Origin: JACVRW01 sp036407035
Lineage (GTDB): Bacteria > Actinomycetota > Thermoleophilia > Solirubrobacterales > Thermoleophilaceae
Assembly: GCA_036407035.1 (NCBI GenBank)
Contig: DASXAA010000150.1
Location: forward strand, 1 to 25,953
Reading direction: 5' to 3'
DNA: 25,953 bases
The notes beneath the pieces were generated by a model that made no database searches, had not been told where the DNA came from, and saw only the letters and a program-made list of their open reading frames with translations. Position numbers and translations under genes: made by a program. Below, piece after piece: positions 1 through 7,060 of this stretch (positions within the stretch are counted from its first letter, which is position 1; the number at the start of each line of letters is the position of its first letter).

Positions 1-7
1 CGCAGGT

Positions 8-547
8 CTACGCGGCCGGTGCGGCGCCCGCGGCCGAGTCCCCCGCGGGCGACTTCCCGCGGGCGAGCCCGCGGCGCACGATCGACAGCGCCGCTCCGGC
101 CCACACGCCGACCATGCCGCCCAGCAGCGCCCAGCCGAACGGGCCGAGCTCCGGCTCGGCGTCACGCGCGCCGCGGCCGATCGCCGTCAGTCCGGTGCGC
201 TCGGGGATCGACTGGCGAAACGCCTTCGCGTAGCCGGTCGCGAGGGCGGCCGCCTGATCGCGCTCCGGCGCCTCGACCGAAAACGCGAGGTCCATCCGCG
301 AGGTCAGCTCGACCTGCGAGTGCTCGCGCAGCCAGCGCGTATCGAGCCCGCTCTCACCCGCCTCGTGCAGCGCGCGCCGGAGCACCGGCTCGCTGCGCGC
401 CAGGGCGACCCCCTGCGGGCCGCCGACGTCCACCGGCAGCCGGATCACGTAGGCGTGCGCGTGGTAGCCGTGCTCGCCGGTCAGCGAGATCGCGCCGGCG
501 ACGAGCGCGCAGACGAGGCCGCAGGCGAGCGCGAAGCGAACGGACAC
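8..547 (-). CDS. Wzz/YveK-like membrane protein (polysaccharide chain-length type), weak match
   Basis: A 179-residue protein starting at GTG. It has a membrane segment at about residues 5-22, an extracytoplasmic region of about 100 residues, and a second membrane segment at about 136-158. A short basic, Ala/Gly-rich cytoplasmic tail follows. This two-helix hairpin around an outer domain, with a stretch resembling 'VLRRALHEAG' and a later 'EAPERDQAAALA', resembles the Wzz/YveK polysaccharide co-polymerases, which set chain length of exported polysaccharides. It lacks the cytoplasmic tyrosine-kinase domain of BY-kinases. No glycan gene is visible beside it, but the window edge cuts the context. 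The start has no Shine-Dalgarno; CACACT lies 7 bases upstream. The open frame is secure, while the family call is an inference from topology and a faint pattern. Confidence 0.6.
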   Translation of the reverse strand: MSVRFALACGLVCALVAGAISLTGEHGYHAHAYVIRLPVDVGGPQGVALARSEPVLRRALHEAGESGLDTRWLREHSQVELTSRMDLAFSVEAPERDQAAALATGYAKAFRQSIPERTGLTAIGRGARDAEPELGPFGWALLGGMVGVWAGAALSIVRRGLARGKSPAGDSAAGAAPAA

Positions 548-644
548 AGGCCGAAGTGTGGACTACCGGCGCACGACTTGGTGACGATCGCGGTCTTTTG
601 AGCGGCGGACGCCGGGCCGGGTGCCGGCGGCAGGGCCAGCCAAC

Positions 645-680
645 GGCACCCAGGGGATGCGATCGGACACCAAGGGTGCC
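645..680. repeat. Inverted repeat in a 168-base intergenic stretch
   Basis: GGCACCC (645-651) and GGGTGCC (674-680) are perfect 7-base arms around a 22-base loop. They lie between the divergent Wzz-like gene and the small ORF at 716. More GC-rich self-complementary sequence flanks them. It could fold as a leader hairpin or serve as an operator. It matches no riboswitch consensus I could recall. Confidence 0.35.
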
Positions 681-715
681 TGGTCCGCGCGCTCGCGACG
701 CGCGACCGTGAGCAC

Positions 716-922
716 ATGAACGCAGCAGTCGCATTCCATATGGCCCGCCAGAGCCTGACCGGCAGGGGGGAACCTCCCCGGCGGTCGCGTCCGAAGCGAC
801 GGCGCCGGGCCCGCGCTCGCCGGCTCGCCCCGGTGGTGCGCGCCCGCCCGCGCGCTGCGCTCGCGGCCCTCGCCGTGCTGTTGACGGCCGGCCTGATCGT
901 GGCCGCTACGGCCGTGCTATGA
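716..922 (+). CDS. Possible small membrane protein, unknown
   Basis: A 68-residue ORF starting at ATG. Residues 1-45 are very basic, with many Arg, and have no recognised domain. Residues 46-68 form one hydrophobic stretch ending at the stop, so a tail-anchored or single-pass membrane protein is possible. Third codon positions are mostly G or C as in neighbouring genes, which weakly supports coding. There is no good Shine-Dalgarno ahead of the ATG. In DNA this GC-rich, open frames of this length arise by chance. I do not recognise a family and cannot assign a role. Confidence 0.35.
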   Translation: MNAAVAFHMARQSLTGRGEPPRRSRPKRRRRARARRLAPVVRARPRAALAALAVLLTAGLIVAATAVL

Positions 923-958
923 CGGTCCGGTGTGCTCTGACGCTCGGCCCCGTCGCGC

Positions 959-1723
959 TCAGTTCAACGCCGCCGACAGGCGTCTGCGGTGCTCGCGCGC
1001 CAGCGGGTCGTCGGCTCCGAGCTCCGTGAAGATGCCCACCATCACGCGGCGGATCAGGTCGCGTTCGTCGGGGTCGGACGTCGCTCGCAGCGCCTGCTGA
1101 AGCGCCTCGAGCGCGGACGCGTGGTCGCCCGTGTCCCACGCGGTGAAGGCCTCGTCGAGCGTCCCGTTCGCCTCGGCGAGTCGCGCCCGCGCCGCGAGGC
1201 CGTCGGCGGCGAAGTCGCCGGTGATCTCCCCCAGCACGTCGAGCGCCTCGTCGGCGGCCCCGCGCTGGAGCAGCGTGCGCGCGAGCTCGCGGCGCGCGTC
1301 CGTGTGGCGCGGGTCGAGCTCGATCGCGCGGCGCAGGGACTCCTCGTCGCCCGCGTGCGCGAGCTCGTCAGCCTCGGACGGCACGAGGGCGTCGAAGAAG
1401 CGCTCGACCTCGGCGGGCGGCAGCGCGCCGGTGAACTCGCTCGCGATGCGGCCGTCGCGGAAGGCCTTGACCGCCGGGATGCCCTGGATCCGGAACTGCA
1501 TGCTGAGCCGCTGGTTGCGGTCCGTGTCGACCTTCGCCAGCTCGACCTTCCCGACCCGCGACGCCGCGGCCTGCTCGAGCGCGGGCGTCAGCGCCTTGCA
1601 CGGCCCGCACCATTCGGCCCAGAAGTCCACCACCACGGGCAGCTCTCGCGAGCGCTCCAGCACGCGCTCCGCGAAGTCGGCCTCATCGACGTCGAAGACG
1701 TTCACCGTGGGTTCAGCGCTCAT
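959..1723 (-). CDS. Thioredoxin-domain protein with C-terminal TPR-like helices (CnoX/YbbN type)
   Basis: A 254-residue protein. The thioredoxin domain (about 1-110) carries an intact redox motif, WAEWCGPCK, with Cys39 and Cys42, and the cis-Pro region 'IQGIPAVKAF'. The remaining 140 residues are Ala/Leu/Glu-rich helices resembling tetratricopeptide repeats. This is the architecture of CnoX (YbbN), a chaperone-linked thioredoxin that protects client proteins from over-oxidation. E. coli CnoX has SxxC, whereas this one keeps both cysteines, so a reductase role is plausible. I chose the ATG at 1723 because the frame upstream (to 1795) looks non-coding and the family begins close to this point. 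The Shine-Dalgarno is poor. The gene is divergent from the HAD phosphatase across 113 bases. Confidence 0.88.
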   Translation of the reverse strand: MSAEPTVNVFDVDEADFAERVLERSRELPVVVDFWAEWCGPCKALTPALEQAAASRVGKVELAKVDTDRNQRLSMQFRIQGIPAVKAFRDGRIASEFTGALPPAEVERFFDALVPSEADELAHAGDEESLRRAIELDPRHTDARRELARTLLQRGAADEALDVLGEITGDFAADGLAARARLAEANGTLDEAFTAWDTGDHASALEALQQALRATSDPDERDLIRRVMVGIFTELGADDPLAREHRRRLSAALN

Positions 1724-1824
1724 CGGCCTACAGCCCTTCGAGCGGTCGGCCCTCGCCGCGGCACGCGACGAGGCCCAGAGCGCGCAGTGCAACACGATTC
1801 ACGAGCGTGAGAGCCATGGCGTCG

Positions 1825-1830
1825 TAGGCT
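1825..1830 (+). promoter_or_regulatory. Candidate -10 box TAGGCT, leaderless start for the HAD gene
   Basis: TAGGCT fits TANNNT and ends exactly 6 bases before the GTG at 1837, so the predicted transcription start falls on the start codon. No Shine-Dalgarno is present. The same hexamer precedes 3281 and 11902. A 12-base palindrome with arms TCACG and CGTGA lies at 1799-1810, where a regulator could bind. Confidence 0.5.
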
Positions 1831-1836
1831 AGCGAC

Positions 1837-2631
1837 GTGCCTCTGTCCCGCCTGGCCGCCCGCTACGAGCAGTTCATCGTCGACCTCGACGGCTGCGTGT
1901 GGATCGGCGACGAGGCGACGCCCGGCGTCGCGGACGCCGTCGGCGCCGTGCGCGAGGCCGGCAAGCGCATCGCGTTCGCGACCAACGACCCGCGCGCGGC
2001 GACAGAGGACTACGTCACGCGCCTCTGGGGCGTGGGCATCAAGGCCTCGCTCGCGGACGTCGTCACCGTCGGCGGCGCGCTGCAGCATCTGCTCGCCGAC
2101 ACGCGCCGCGGACGGACCGCGTTCGTGATCGGGACGCCCGCGCTGAAGCGCCACGTATCGGACGCCGGGCTGCGGGTGCTGAACGGCACCGACCTGGCGT
2201 CCCGCGCCGAGGTCGTGATCGTGGCCGGAACGGAGGACTTCGTCTACGACGACCTCCGCAACGCGACGCTCGCGCTCCGACGGGGCGCCGACTTCATCGC
2301 CACCGGACGCGACCCCACCTACCCCCAGCCGGACGGCTTCTGGCCCGGCACCGGGGCGATCGTGGTGGCCGTGGAGTACGCCAGCGGGATGACCGCCGAG
2401 GTCGTGGGCAAGCCGCAGCCGCAGCTGCTCCTCACCGCGCTCGACAGGATGGGCGGAGGCCGCACGCTGGTGGTCGGGGACCGCGTGGACACGGACCTCG
2501 GCGCGGCGGCCGCGGCGGAGCTCGACGCCGCGCTCGTTCTCACGGGCGAGGCCACGGCCGCGGACGCCGAGGCGGCCGACCCGAAACCGGTGGCGGTGGC
2601 GAGCACGCTCGCGGAGCTGCTGACCGGCTGA
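1837..2631 (+). CDS. HAD-family hydrolase, NagD/p-nitrophenyl-phosphatase-like (subfamily IIA)
   Basis: A 264-residue cytoplasmic phosphatase starting at GTG. Motif I is 'VDLDGCVW' with Asp16 (nucleophile) and Asp18. Motif II is 'FATND' at about 47-51. The Lys of 'VVGKPQ' (about 195) and motif III 'VGDRVDTDLGAA' (about 212-223) complete the haloacid-dehalogenase active site. The 'GTPAL', 'PTYPQPDGFWPGTGAI' and 'KPQPQLL' stretches are typical of the IIA (NagD) cap type, which act on sugar phosphates, phosphoglycolate or similar small substrates. The substrate cannot be read from sequence. Length is normal for the family (about 250-270). Expression is probably from a leaderless transcript. The gene ends 21 bases from the convergent gene at 2653. 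Confidence 0.9.
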   Translation: MPLSRLAARYEQFIVDLDGCVWIGDEATPGVADAVGAVREAGKRIAFATNDPRAATEDYVTRLWGVGIKASLADVVTVGGALQHLLADTRRGRTAFVIGTPALKRHVSDAGLRVLNGTDLASRAEVVIVAGTEDFVYDDLRNATLALRRGADFIATGRDPTYPQPDGFWPGTGAIVVAVEYASGMTAEVVGKPQPQLLLTALDRMGGGRTLVVGDRVDTDLGAAAAAELDAALVLTGEATAADAEAADPKPVAVASTLAELLTG

Positions 2632-2652
2632 GGACGGAGTACCGGACCGGCG

Positions 2653-3126
2653 TCACGCGGCCGCCGCCCTCTCCACCCCGAGGAGCGCACACGCCGCCGG
2701 CGTGACCTGCAGTCCCGCCGCCTCGGCCGCCGCCAGGGACTCCGCCGGGCCCGTCCCGCGCGACTCGTGAAGGTACGCCGCGCACAGCGCCGCCACGAAG
2801 TCCGTGTCACGGTCGCCGTGCACGGCCACCGCGCCGCGGCGCTTCAGGTGACGGCGCAGGACGGGCAGGAGCTCGTCGAGCTGCTCGGCTCCGTCGACCG
2901 CCGACGCGACCGGGACGTGGTGCCACTCGAGCCCGGCGGCCTCGTAGTCGGCGAGGTTGTGCCGGGTGCGCATCACGGACAGGACCATCCAGACGCCCTG
3001 GGCCTTCAGGTACGCGATCTCCGCCGCCCGCCTGTCGGCCCGGTGGCTTCTCCCCCCTCCCCCGGGCCGCTCCAAGGCGCACAGCTTGCGCGGGCGCGCC
3101 CACCAGATCCGTCTAGGTTCCTGCAC
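2653..3126 (-). CDS. Dual-specificity-phosphatase-like protein lacking the C(x)5R catalytic loop
   Basis: A 157-residue protein. The layout follows small bacterial dual-specificity/tyrosine phosphatases: an N-terminal strand with 'AEIAYLKAQGVWMVLSV' (about 35-51), then 'GLEWHHVPV' (65-73), a helix 'EQLDELLPVLRRHL', and then the position of the phosphate loop. That loop reads AVAVHGDRDTDFVAAL (about 99-114), where active members have HCxxGxxRT. The catalytic Cys is absent and no Arg follows at +6, so classical Cys-based catalysis looks impossible. No frameshift explains this. The GTG start at 3126 is set by GGAGGT at 3133-3138. The gene is divergent from the amidotransferase operon. The fold call is inference, and a different small family remains possible. 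Confidence 0.6.
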   Translation of the reverse strand: MQEPRRIWWARPRKLCALERPGGGGRSHRADRRAAEIAYLKAQGVWMVLSVMRTRHNLADYEAAGLEWHHVPVASAVDGAEQLDELLPVLRRHLKRRGAVAVHGDRDTDFVAALCAAYLHESRGTGPAESLAAAEAAGLQVTPAACALLGVERAAAA

Positions 3127-3132
3127 GGCTCC

Positions 3133-3138
3133 ACCTCC
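3133..3138 (-). promoter_or_regulatory. Ribosome binding site GGAGGT
   Basis: GGAGGT on the minus strand lies 6 bases before the GTG at 3126. It decides that start over longer in-frame options reaching to 3198. Confidence 0.7.
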
Positions 3139-3190
3139 GGTCGATGTTCTCGGGGGATGAAGTCGGGCGCGCGGGAGGTTCGCCCCCCGG

Positions 3191-3256
3191 GCCGCCACGC
3201 CCCGCCGACGCGGAGCCCGCGAAACCTCGCCGACGCGTAGCCGCCACGCCTCGCCG
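3191..3256 (+). repeat. Short direct repeats in the divergent promoter region
   Basis: A 17-base unit beginning GCCGCCACGCC occurs at 3191-3207 and 3240-3256 with one mismatch. CGCCGACGCG also occurs at 3203-3212 and 3229-3238. The region lies between the phosphatase-like gene and the five-gene operon and could hold regulator sites, but GC-rich low complexity explains it as easily. Confidence 0.4.
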
Positions 3257-3265
3257 GAAGTGCTT

Positions 3266-3271
3266 TAGGCT
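3266..3271 (+). promoter_or_regulatory. Candidate -10 box TAGGCT for the murT/gatD operon
   Basis: TAGGCT ends 9 bases before the ATG at 3281, which would give a leader of only about 0-3 bases. No Shine-Dalgarno is seen. The hexamer is identical to those before 1837 and 11902. It would drive the whole overlapping five-gene set through 7773. Confidence 0.45.
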
Positions 3272-3280
3272 TGGGGCGTC

Positions 3281-4099
3281 ATGTGCCGCGTGTTCGGCTG
3301 CGTCTCCGCCGAGCCGGTCTCGATCCGGCACGAGCTGGTCGAGGCCGAGAACCCGATGATCCGCCAGTCGGAGAAGCACGATTCCGGCTGGGGCATGGCC
3401 GTGTACGCGCGTGGGGACGGCGCCGCGCCGCGCCTCGTCCGCTTCCCGGAGGCGGCCCACTCGGACGGCGAGTTCGTGGGCGCCACCGAGATCCACGGCC
3501 GCATCTTCAACGTGCATGTGAGGCGCGCCACGATGGGCGGGCTGTCGCTCGTCAACACGCACCCGTTCGTGCTCGGGAACTACTCGTTCGGCCACAACGG
3601 CACCGTGGTCGACTATCCGCGGCTGCTGGAGCAGGGTGTGGCGAAGCCGTTCGGGGAGACCGACTCCGAGCACCTGTTCAACCTCCTGATGCGCGACTAC
3701 GACTGCGGCGACCCGATCGGCTCCCTGCGCCACACGATGCGCATGACGATCGAGCGCTCCCGCTTCTCCGGCCTCAACTTCCTGTTCTCTGACGGCGAGC
3801 GTCTCTACGCCTACCGGCTCGGGATCTTCGGCCTCCACTGGCTGCCGCGGCAGGGGCAGCTGCTGGTGGCCTCGGAGAAGATCACCGAGGAGCCGTGGCA
3901 CACGGTGCAGCAGGACGTGCTCCTCGTCCTCGACCCGGACGACCTCGAGGAGCCCCACGCCGAGCGCCTCCTCGGGGACGACGTGGTCACGCGCGCCGAC
4001 ATCCGCAAGCTCGAGGAGGGCGCCCACCTCCAGGGGGCGGAGCGGGGCGCTTTCGCCGCCCAGCGCGCCGCCCGCACGGCCGCAGCAGCGGCCGGGTGA
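3281..4099 (+). CDS. Class II glutamine amidotransferase (YafJ/Gn_AT_II-like)
   Basis: A 272-residue protein starting MCRVFG. Cys2, exposed after Met removal, is the N-terminal nucleophile of class II (Ntn) glutamine amidotransferases, which release ammonia from glutamine. Supporting motifs are 'DSGWGMAVY' (about 34-42), 'HVRRAT' and 'NTHPFVLGNYSFGHNGTV' (about 92-109), and 'ETDSEHLFNLLM' (about 125-136). No synthetase domain follows, so the acceptor must be another protein or unknown. EgtC of ergothioneine synthesis belongs to the same family, but no other egt gene is present. The Ala/Arg-rich tail of about 30 residues has no known role. It is the first gene of the overlapping operon, and its TGA overlaps the next GTG (GTGA, 4096-4099). 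Confidence 0.88.
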   Translation: MCRVFGCVSAEPVSIRHELVEAENPMIRQSEKHDSGWGMAVYARGDGAAPRLVRFPEAAHSDGEFVGATEIHGRIFNVHVRRATMGGLSLVNTHPFVLGNYSFGHNGTVVDYPRLLEQGVAKPFGETDSEHLFNLLMRDYDCGDPIGSLRHTMRMTIERSRFSGLNFLFSDGERLYAYRLGIFGLHWLPRQGQLLVASEKITEEPWHTVQQDVLLVLDPDDLEEPHAERLLGDDVVTRADIRKLEEGAHLQGAERGAFAAQRAARTAAAAAG

Positions 4100-4977
4100 G
4101 TCGCAGCTTCGTGGTGCTGGTCAATCCCGCGTCGGCCGGGGGTCGCGCGCTGCAGGCGCTGCCGCGCGTGGAGGCGGAGCTGGAGCGGCTCGGCGCCCCC
4201 TACCGGACCGTCGAGACGAGCAGCATCGACCATGCGGCCACGACCGCCGAGGAGGCGACCGCCGCCGGCGAGACGGTCGCCGCGATGGGCGGCGATGGCC
4301 TCCTGCGCCCGCTCGCCGGGGTCCTGAGCGGCGGCGAGAGCGCCGTCGCGCTCATCCCCTGCGGTCGCGGCAACGACTTCGCGCGCGTACTGGGTGTGCC
4401 GAAGGACCCGGTCGAGGCGGCCCGCATCGCCGTTCAGGGCGAGGAGCGGCTGGTGGACGTGGCCAGCGTGGACGGCGTGCCGTTCGTCGGGATCGCCAGC
4501 TTTGGCTTCGACTCCGACGCAAACCGGATCGCCAACGAGGCGCGGCTCATCAAGGGCAAGCTCGTCTATCTGTACGCGGCGCTGCGCGCGCTGGTGGCCT
4601 GGAAGCCCGCCCGCTTCACGGTCGACGTGGACGGCACGCGGCACCGGTTCGCCGGCTACACCGTGGCGGTCGGCAACTCGAAGGCCTACGGCGGCGGCAT
4701 GTTCCTCCTGCCGCAGGCCGAGCTCGACGACGGCCGGCTCGACGTGCTGCTGGTGCTCCACACGGGCAAGCTGCGCTTCCTGCAGTGCATGCCAAAGGTC
4801 TTCAAGGGCGCGCACGTCGACCTCCCCTACACGGTCTTCCTCAAGGGGAGCGAGGTGCGCGTGGACGCCGACCGCCCCTTCGACATCTACGCCGACGGCG
4901 ATCCCATCGGCCGTACGCCGGCGACCATCACGGTCTCGGCGCGCGTGCTGAGGGTGATCGTCCCCGCCGCGAGCTGA
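4096..4977 (+). CDS. Diacylglycerol kinase-family lipid kinase (DagK/YegS/LCB5 type)
   Basis: A 293-residue protein. It opens with 'VLVNPASAGGRA' (about 7-18) and continues with the nucleotide loop 'AAMGGDGLLRPL' (about 62-73), 'IPCGRGNDFAR' (about 87-97) and a C-terminal 'YADGDPIG'. These are the signatures of the family that phosphorylates diacylglycerol, sphingoid bases or related lipids with ATP. The loop reads GGDGL where GGDGT is usual; the effect on nucleotide binding is unknown. The GTG start overlaps the upstream TGA by 4 bases, and the TGA overlaps the murT ATG (TGATG), so translation is probably coupled. In a cell-wall operon it might recycle diacylglycerol or phosphorylate an isoprenoid or lipid precursor. 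The exact substrate is not readable. Confidence 0.88.
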   Translation: MSRSFVVLVNPASAGGRALQALPRVEAELERLGAPYRTVETSSIDHAATTAEEATAAGETVAAMGGDGLLRPLAGVLSGGESAVALIPCGRGNDFARVLGVPKDPVEAARIAVQGEERLVDVASVDGVPFVGIASFGFDSDANRIANEARLIKGKLVYLYAALRALVAWKPARFTVDVDGTRHRFAGYTVAVGNSKAYGGGMFLLPQAELDDGRLDVLLVLHTGKLRFLQCMPKVFKGAHVDLPYTVFLKGSEVRVDADRPFDIYADGDPIGRTPATITVSARVLRVIVPAAS

Positions 4978-6332
4978 TGCTCCGGTTCGCGCGCATGCTG
5001 GCCCGCGCCGTGCGGGGAGCGAGCCGCCGCCTCGGCCGCGGTGGCGGCACGACCGCGCCCGGTCGCCTGCTCCTGCGCCTCTCGCCGAACGCGCTCGAGC
5101 GGATGTCCGAAGGCCTCGAGGACGGCGCCGTCCTGCTCTCGGCGACCAACGGGAAGACCACGACCGCCGCCATGATCGCCGCCGCCCTCGAGCGCGACGG
5201 CCGCACGATCGTCCACAACCGCGCCGGGTCGAACATGTCGTGGGGCGTTGCGACCGCGCTGCTCGACGCCGGCCGCGCCCCCGGGCAGCTCGGACTGTTC
5301 GAGGTCGACGAGGCCTGGCTGCCGAGCGTCGCCCACGCCGTCCGACCGCGCCTCTACCTGCTCTCGAACCTGTTCCGCGACCAGCTCGACCGCTACGGCG
5401 AGCTCGAGCTGCTCGCCGACCGCTGGGCCGAGCTCGTGGCAGACGAGGGCGGCCGCGCCGGCTTCGTCCTGAACGCCGACGACCCCCTCGTCGCCGACCT
5501 CGGCCGTGGCCGCCAGGGCGTCATCTACTTCGGCCTCGAGGACGACTCCCAGACGCTGCCCGCCCTGCAGCACGCGGCCGACTCGAAGCACTGCCGCAAC
5601 TGCGGCACGCCCTACGTGTACGACGCGGTCTACATGGGCCACATGGGCCGCTACCACTGCCCGAACTGCGGGCGGGAGCGGCCGGCGCCGCAGGTGGCCG
5701 CGACGCGGGTGGAGCTCGACGGCATGTCCGGCTCGCGCATCGAGCTCGAGACCCCCGCCGGGCGGGCCTCGGTGCGCCTCCCCCTCCCCGGCGTCTACAA
5801 CGCCTACAACGCGATCGCCGCGGCCGCGACCGCGCTCGAGCTGGGCGTCCCGCTCGACACGGTGTGCGCGGCGCTCGAGGGCTTCTCGGCAGCGTTCGGG
5901 CGCGTGGAGACGATCGCGATGGACGGCCGCGACGTGTCGATCCTGCTGGTCAAGAACCCGGCGGGGGCGAATGAAGTGCTCCGCACCCTTACCTTGGAAG
6001 ATGAAGGACTCGACCTCTGGCTCGCGCTCAACGACCGCATCGCGGACGGCCGCGACGTCTCCTGGATCTGGGACGCCGACTTCGAGCTGCTCGCCGGTCG
6101 CGTGCGGCGCGCGACCTGCTCCGGCACGCGGGCCGAGGAGATGGCGCTGCGGCTGGAATACGCGGGCATCGACGCCGAGATCGCCGTCGACCGCGACCTC
6201 GGCCGCTCGCTCGACTCGGCTGTCGCGGGCGCCGGCTCCGAGCGCGTGTACGCCCTCCCCACGTACACGGCACTGCTCGACCTGCGCGACGAGCTCGCCC
6301 GCCGCGGACTGGCCCGGAGGTGGTCGGAGTGA
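4977..6332 (+). CDS. murT: Lipid II isoglutaminyl synthase, ligase subunit MurT
   Basis: A 451-residue Mur-ligase-type protein. With GatD it amidates the alpha-carboxyl of D-Glu in lipid II to D-isoglutamine, on the inner face of the membrane. The ATP loop is 'SATNGKTTTAAM' (about 55-66). The Mur-ligase middle domain contains the four-Cys zinc ribbon specific to MurT (Cys206, 209, 228 and 231). The C-terminal domain has 'NPAGANEVLRTL' (327-338) and 'VSWIWDADFE' (about 361-370). In studied MurT the C-terminal domain supplies the Asp that completes the GatD triad, and this last motif is the likely site. Length is normal. The ATG overlaps the previous stop by one base. Codons 332-344 (5970-6008) are oddly A/T-ending. 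gatD is separated from murT by a methyltransferase gene. Confidence 0.96.
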   Translation: MLRFARMLARAVRGASRRLGRGGGTTAPGRLLLRLSPNALERMSEGLEDGAVLLSATNGKTTTAAMIAAALERDGRTIVHNRAGSNMSWGVATALLDAGRAPGQLGLFEVDEAWLPSVAHAVRPRLYLLSNLFRDQLDRYGELELLADRWAELVADEGGRAGFVLNADDPLVADLGRGRQGVIYFGLEDDSQTLPALQHAADSKHCRNCGTPYVYDAVYMGHMGRYHCPNCGRERPAPQVAATRVELDGMSGSRIELETPAGRASVRLPLPGVYNAYNAIAAAATALELGVPLDTVCAALEGFSAAFGRVETIAMDGRDVSILLVKNPAGANEVLRTLTLEDEGLDLWLALNDRIADGRDVSWIWDADFELLAGRVRRATCSGTRAEEMALRLEYAGIDAEIAVDRDLGRSLDSAVAGAGSERVYALPTYTALLDLRDELARRGLARRWSE

Positions 6333-7060
6333 GGGTCGGGCCGGCGGTCTGGCACGACCTCGAATGCGGCGGCTACACGGCCGACGTCGAGCTGTGGCGC
6401 GAGCTCGCCGCAGCTGCGGGTGGCCCCGTGCTCGACATCGGCTGTGGCACGGGCCGGGTCGCGCTGGACCTGGCCGACCGCGGGTACGACGTGACCGCGC
6501 TCGACTCCGATCCGGAGCTCGTCGGCGAGCTGGCCCGCCGCGCGCGCGAGGACGGCCTGCGCGTGCGGACGCTCACCGCCGACGCCCGCTCGTTCGCGAT
6601 CGGCCGCGGTTTCGCGGTCGCGATCGCCCCGATGCAGGTGGCGCAGCTGCTCGGCGGGACGGCCGGCAGGGCCGCGATGCTGTCCCACGTGCGCGACCAC
6701 CTGACCGATGGCGGCCTGTTCGCCGTGGCGCTGTCGAACCCGTTCGAGGCGGTCGCGGCCGAGGACGCCCTGCCGCCGGCGCCCGACGTGCGGGAGGACG
6801 GCGGCTGGGTGATCTCGAGCCGCCCGTTCGCCGTGCGGCCCGGCGCGGCGGGGGTCGAGGTGGACTTCCTGCGCCAGCTGGTCTCGCCCGCGGGCGAGCT
6901 GACGGAGGAGCTCTACACGGTCCTGCTGGACGCCGTGACGCCGGACGAGCTGGAGGCCGAGGGGCGCGCGGTCGGCCTCGTGCCCGCCGGGCGCCGCCAG
7001 GTGCCGGAGACGTATGAGTACGTCGGAAGCACCGTCGTGCTGCTGGAGCGGCCCTCATGA
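6329..7060 (+). CDS. Class I SAM-dependent methyltransferase inserted between murT and gatD
   Basis: A 243-residue protein. The SAM-binding motif I 'PVLDIGCGTGRVALDLA' is near residues 33-49, followed by 'VTALDSDPELV' with the acidic ribose-binding residue (about 55-65). 'TADARSF' and 'VAIAPMQVAQLL' take the motif II/III places. A C-terminal part with 'EELYTVLLDAVTPDELEAEG' follows, as in the Methyltransf_25/11 families. The methyl acceptor is unknown. I chose the GTG at 6329, not the in-frame GTG at 6320: GGAGG at 6316-6320 sits 8 bases ahead of 6329, and the resulting GTGA overlap matches the operon's style. The ATGA overlap with gatD (7057-7060) ties it to lipid II amidation, so a lipid, cell-wall or cofactor substrate is possible. 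Confidence 0.88.
   Translation: MRVGPAVWHDLECGGYTADVELWRELAAAAGGPVLDIGCGTGRVALDLADRGYDVTALDSDPELVGELARRAREDGLRVRTLTADARSFAIGRGFAVAIAPMQVAQLLGGTAGRAAMLSHVRDHLTDGGLFAVALSNPFEAVAAEDALPPAPDVREDGGWVISSRPFAVRPGAAGVEVDFLRQLVSPAGELTEELYTVLLDAVTPDELEAEGRAVGLVPAGRRQVPETYEYVGSTVVLLERPS

Noticed and set aside
548..715. Riboswitch (cyclic di-GMP, cyclic di-AMP or cobalamin type) in the leader
   Set aside because: Looked for the conserved cores of these classes and found none; only simple inverted repeats are present.
2800..2830. Frameshift or sequencing error explaining the missing phosphatase Cys
   Set aside because: The frame is continuous and GC-ending codons are normal on both sides; shifting by one base gives no HCxxGxxR motif.
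3281..4099. EgtC (ergothioneine pathway) assignment for the class II amidotransferase
   Set aside because: Same broad family, but no EgtB, EgtD or EgtE gene is near and the operon partners are cell-wall and lipid genes.
6320..6332. GTG at 6320 as the methyltransferase start
   Set aside because: GGAGG ends on that codon, so it cannot serve it. It is 8 bases before the GTG at 6329, which also gives the usual 4-base overlap.
5240..7017. Alternate-frame open stretches inside murT and the methyltransferase gene
   Set aside because: Low-complexity Arg/Ala/Pro translations with no motif, overlapping genes whose motifs are unambiguous.
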